Assembly (NCBI GenBank): GCA_033002965.1
Contig: JAURVB010012360.1
Span: 42,305 to 106,304, forward strand
DNA: 64,000 nucleotides
Reading direction: 5' to 3'
Source of the DNA: Piper betle
Taxonomy: Eukaryota; Streptophyta; Magnoliopsida; Piperales; Piperaceae
The position numbers and the translations under genes are program-made. Positions 61,262-64,000 of this stretch are shown here, piece by piece. The first letter of the stretch is position 1. Each line of letters starts with the position of its first letter. Under the pieces are notes generated by a model, which was not told the origin of the DNA, ran no database searches, and saw only the letters and a program-made list of their open reading frames with translations.

Positions 61262-64000
61262 TGTGGACTCTTTTGGAATCTGGTAAGGGAGCTGAGCATT
61301 TGTGCATGGTTCTGTGAAGGCATTATATTAACAAGGAGAGTATTGAAGTTGATATACAAAAGTTAAATGGAGCTTGGGTGTTCTACCTGTGATCTGTTGT
61401 AATTGTCTTTAAATTTATGGTAGTTCAATGAAAATTTACTGGCTATCACGAAAAAGCTGGTGTTTGTATCGAATCAGAGGGTGCCGAGAACTTAAAAGCA
61501 AACTTTCTGGTGTTCATAATAAATTCTTTTCTTGAAGACTTGTTTTCCTGTTTGTTATGTCTTGTTTTATTGTCGGCAATGCTTCCTTGAAGCTGATGAT
61601 TTACTCTTGGGATTAAATTGATGAATTGTATGCCCTAGTGTCTTGGGCAAAATTGCATCATCTTTTGGAATAGATGGAAATTGGTTGATCACTACCCTGG
61701 TTGTAAAAGATGAATGAGGTATATGCTTATATTGCAGGTGGTCAGTTCTTGATTATGTGGTTGGGGTTGGCAGCCATTACTAAGTATTGTTTTTTTGGGG
61801 CATTATATCCGATTGCACGGCCTTCTATAAATGGATTTTGTCCAGCAGTTTATATAGTGGGAGACGCTGGCGGTTAATATCTCGCCAACTACAATGATTA
61901 TAATGAAATGTTTCCATGTACAGTTCGGCCCGGGCAAAAAATTTTAGGTACATGAAGTTCTCTTTTGTCCCCAAGGCTTTAGGTCCGAGAAGTTTGGGCG
62001 AAGTTTGTTCATTTGATTTGTTTTGTTTTTTAAAGCACGGCAAACCATAAAGTACGGTAGGTTGGGCAAAGTTTGCCCGTTGATACTGAAAAAAACAGTC
62101 GCTGGCCGAAGTCAATACTGATGGTATAGGTGGGACGTACATTTTTTCCAACAGAATACATACAAAGAAAGGGTAACAAACAGCATGCAAAACATTTGTT
62201 CCAACAGAATATACATTGTCAGATCACAAAAACTATATGATAACTCGAAAATGTTCCATTGACACCGCAATTACCCTTAAAATTAAGCAGATACTAAAAT
62301 AAAGGTTTAACTAGGAAAAAATAAAGCAAATACAAAATCAAAGATAACTGGGGAAAAATAAAGCAAATATTAAATCAAAGGTAACAAGGAAAAAATAAAG
62401 CAAATACTAAATCGAAGGCAACTAGGAAAAAATAAAGCAAAGATTAAAATAGAAGGTAACCAGGAAAAACCTTAAATCACTTGGTCATGGCTATTAACCA
62501 GAAATTGTAACCAAATTGCTTCCTCCATAAAGCTATGAACTAGAGTAAATACAAACACTCAAGCAAAAATAATATTAATTCACGGCTTCCACAACTAGCT
62601 GTTAAAAAAATTATAGTGTGTTTTTTCTCCAACCATATAATAACTATAGTTTTTTTCCCAAGCAACTATAGTTAATGAGCACTTTTGAAATATCATTATT
62701 ATATATGCATACTTCACCTGTATATCAAAAGAAAAGGCTTTTCTTTCACACGATGGCCAAAGATGGCCATCTTCACTTGCAATATGAAGGATCAAACAGG
62801 AAAGCACACAAGATCCACATTCACCTGGTTAAAAAAACTCAAGGGATAGACACCCTATGACAGCCACCAATGGGCAGAAACGAAATAAACAAGTACACCT
62901 TTTCATTCACTGTATTCAAACAGCAACGGGGCTTACCATTTGTACTAAGGCTGAGGTTATATATTCTTACTTACGAGATCGCACATTCCACAACTATTTG
63001 TCAAGAAAATAAAGGATTAGATTCAAGTTTTGTGAACACTTTAGGGAAATTTTAACAAAATAATTCAGCTTTGAGCATAGAAGTTGAGATAAGAGTTTAT
63101 TCAATGCCTATACGCATGGTCACAAAAGAGAAAAAGGGAAGTCCAGATCAAAAAGGAAGAAAGCACATGAAAGTCAAGTGTCCCTGCCCTAAGAATTCAA
63201 GTTTTCTCACAAAATGAATATTTTGTTAGTCACCATAATTCAACTTCTCCAACCATCTGTGGTCTTCCTAATGTAACAACAAAAACCTACCCCTCCTTAA
63301 ACAAGTACAGAAAAGAGATGCACTAATACTAACAAATGAGGTCTATTTATAGTGAGCAAATACATACCATTGTGCCATAAAGAGATAGCGTGCACAAAAT
63401 GAAGGCAATAAACATAACACTTCCACATCAATTACAGTTTTTCTTCGGATCATGAAAAAGCTCCAGGGAATAAAAACATTCTAGCAGGAAATGAGAAAAT
63501 TTATGCACATTCAACATATTGGCCGTAAAAAAGAAATTGCCAAAGTCCAAATGGTACAACATTTATCTGGCTATTCAATTGACATTTTGTCCTAAGCAAA
63601 TGCTTTCAGCCACCAATTCTCTAAAAATCGGGAAAGGTCACACCACAAACTTCACTTGTATCCACTGGGTCTTCATCATACATCATCAAAGAAAGCTGAT
63701 TAAATGCAAAAAATCAGAAACTTTGCTAGTACAAGTACTTAGTAGTTTTACACCTCTGGAACAAATATTTTAAATTATGAAGAGTCTACAACTTGTTTTC
63801 AGTTTATACGACAAAGTAGAGTTTTAAATGAAGAAATCCTTCCGCTAGCTATGCAAGTAATTTTTTGTAAAAACAATGTCAGAACTGAAGTTTTTAAAAG
63901 GCATGCCACGTTTTATGGTCATCATCTACATGTTATCCAATATTCGATCAATAGACATTTAACAGTGACCATTAAAGTAATCATAAGATACCAGACTATT
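61262..64000. other. 3' flank of the OB-fold gene and intergenic DNA, no gene recognised
   Basis: Presumed 3' UTR to about 61,560. Beyond that the sequence is moderately AT-rich, and open frames of up to ~120 codons have no recognisable family motif. The last ~1.5 kb could be UTR or intron of a gene outside the window, but nothing in it proves this. Confidence 0.45.
62299..62470 (+). repeat. Minisatellite, ~37-bp unit, about five copies
   Basis: Copies follow the pattern AACTAGGAAAAAATAAAGCA, then AATACTAAATCAAAGGT, with point changes and small length changes. Non-coding. Confidence 0.85.

Noticed and set aside
62299..62470. Regularly spaced repeats reminiscent of a CRISPR array
   Set aside because: There is no unique spacer between units; it is a contiguous minisatellite in a plant genome.

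Overview
This is nuclear DNA from a flowering plant. The genes have GT-AG introns (one looks like a minor-class AT-AC intron), GC-rich first exons sit in AT-rich introns and intergenic DNA, and about half of the window is LTR-retrotransposon sequence of several ages. The GC-rich 5' exons lean towards a monocot, but I cannot name a species. No rRNA, tRNA or CRISPR was seen.

Layout. 1-9.4 kb: decayed Ty3/Gypsy-type LTR sequence (a polypurine tract, an LTR end plus tRNA-iMet-type primer site at 2.97 kb), several tandem repeats, and an inverted LTR dimer at 7,586-9,430. 9.4-13.5 kb: AT-rich DNA with a coding-like GC-rich scrap, a 57-bp minisatellite and microsatellites. 13.5-21.7 kb: two tandem tyrosine/nicotianamine-aminotransferase-like genes. 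The second has two candidate first exons, the nearer of which is frame-broken. 21.7-29.3 kb: decayed LTR sequence, a MITE candidate and a second copy of the DNA that follows the first aminotransferase gene. 29.3-34.0 kb: two convergent housekeeping-type genes, a reticulon-like membrane protein (+) and a Di19 zinc-finger protein (-).

36.8-44.5 kb: a papain-type cysteine protease pseudogene split at its catalytic Cys motif by a Copia element, which is itself split by a 2,957-bp Gypsy solo LTR with a clean 5-bp target duplication. 45.5-59.2 kb: two related gag-only retrotransposons in opposite orientation, apparently both in one (TA)n tract. The younger is complete: 7,761 bp, LTRs about 99% alike by eye, primer site, polypurine tract, and one intact 999-aa gag. 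That gag carries a PB1-like domain downstream of the capsid region, resembling the PB1 of plant Raf-like kinases. I consider this gag-PB1 family the most novel item here. 59.5-61.3 kb: a two-exon OB-fold nucleic-acid-binding protein gene. 61.3-64 kb: no gene recognised.

Two otherwise well-conserved genes (reticulon and OB-fold) each lack one base in a C run of exon 1. This looks more like homopolymer undercalling in the assembly than like two independent pseudogenes. All exon boundaries were placed by eye from reading frame, splice dinucleotides and remembered family sequence; no search was run.
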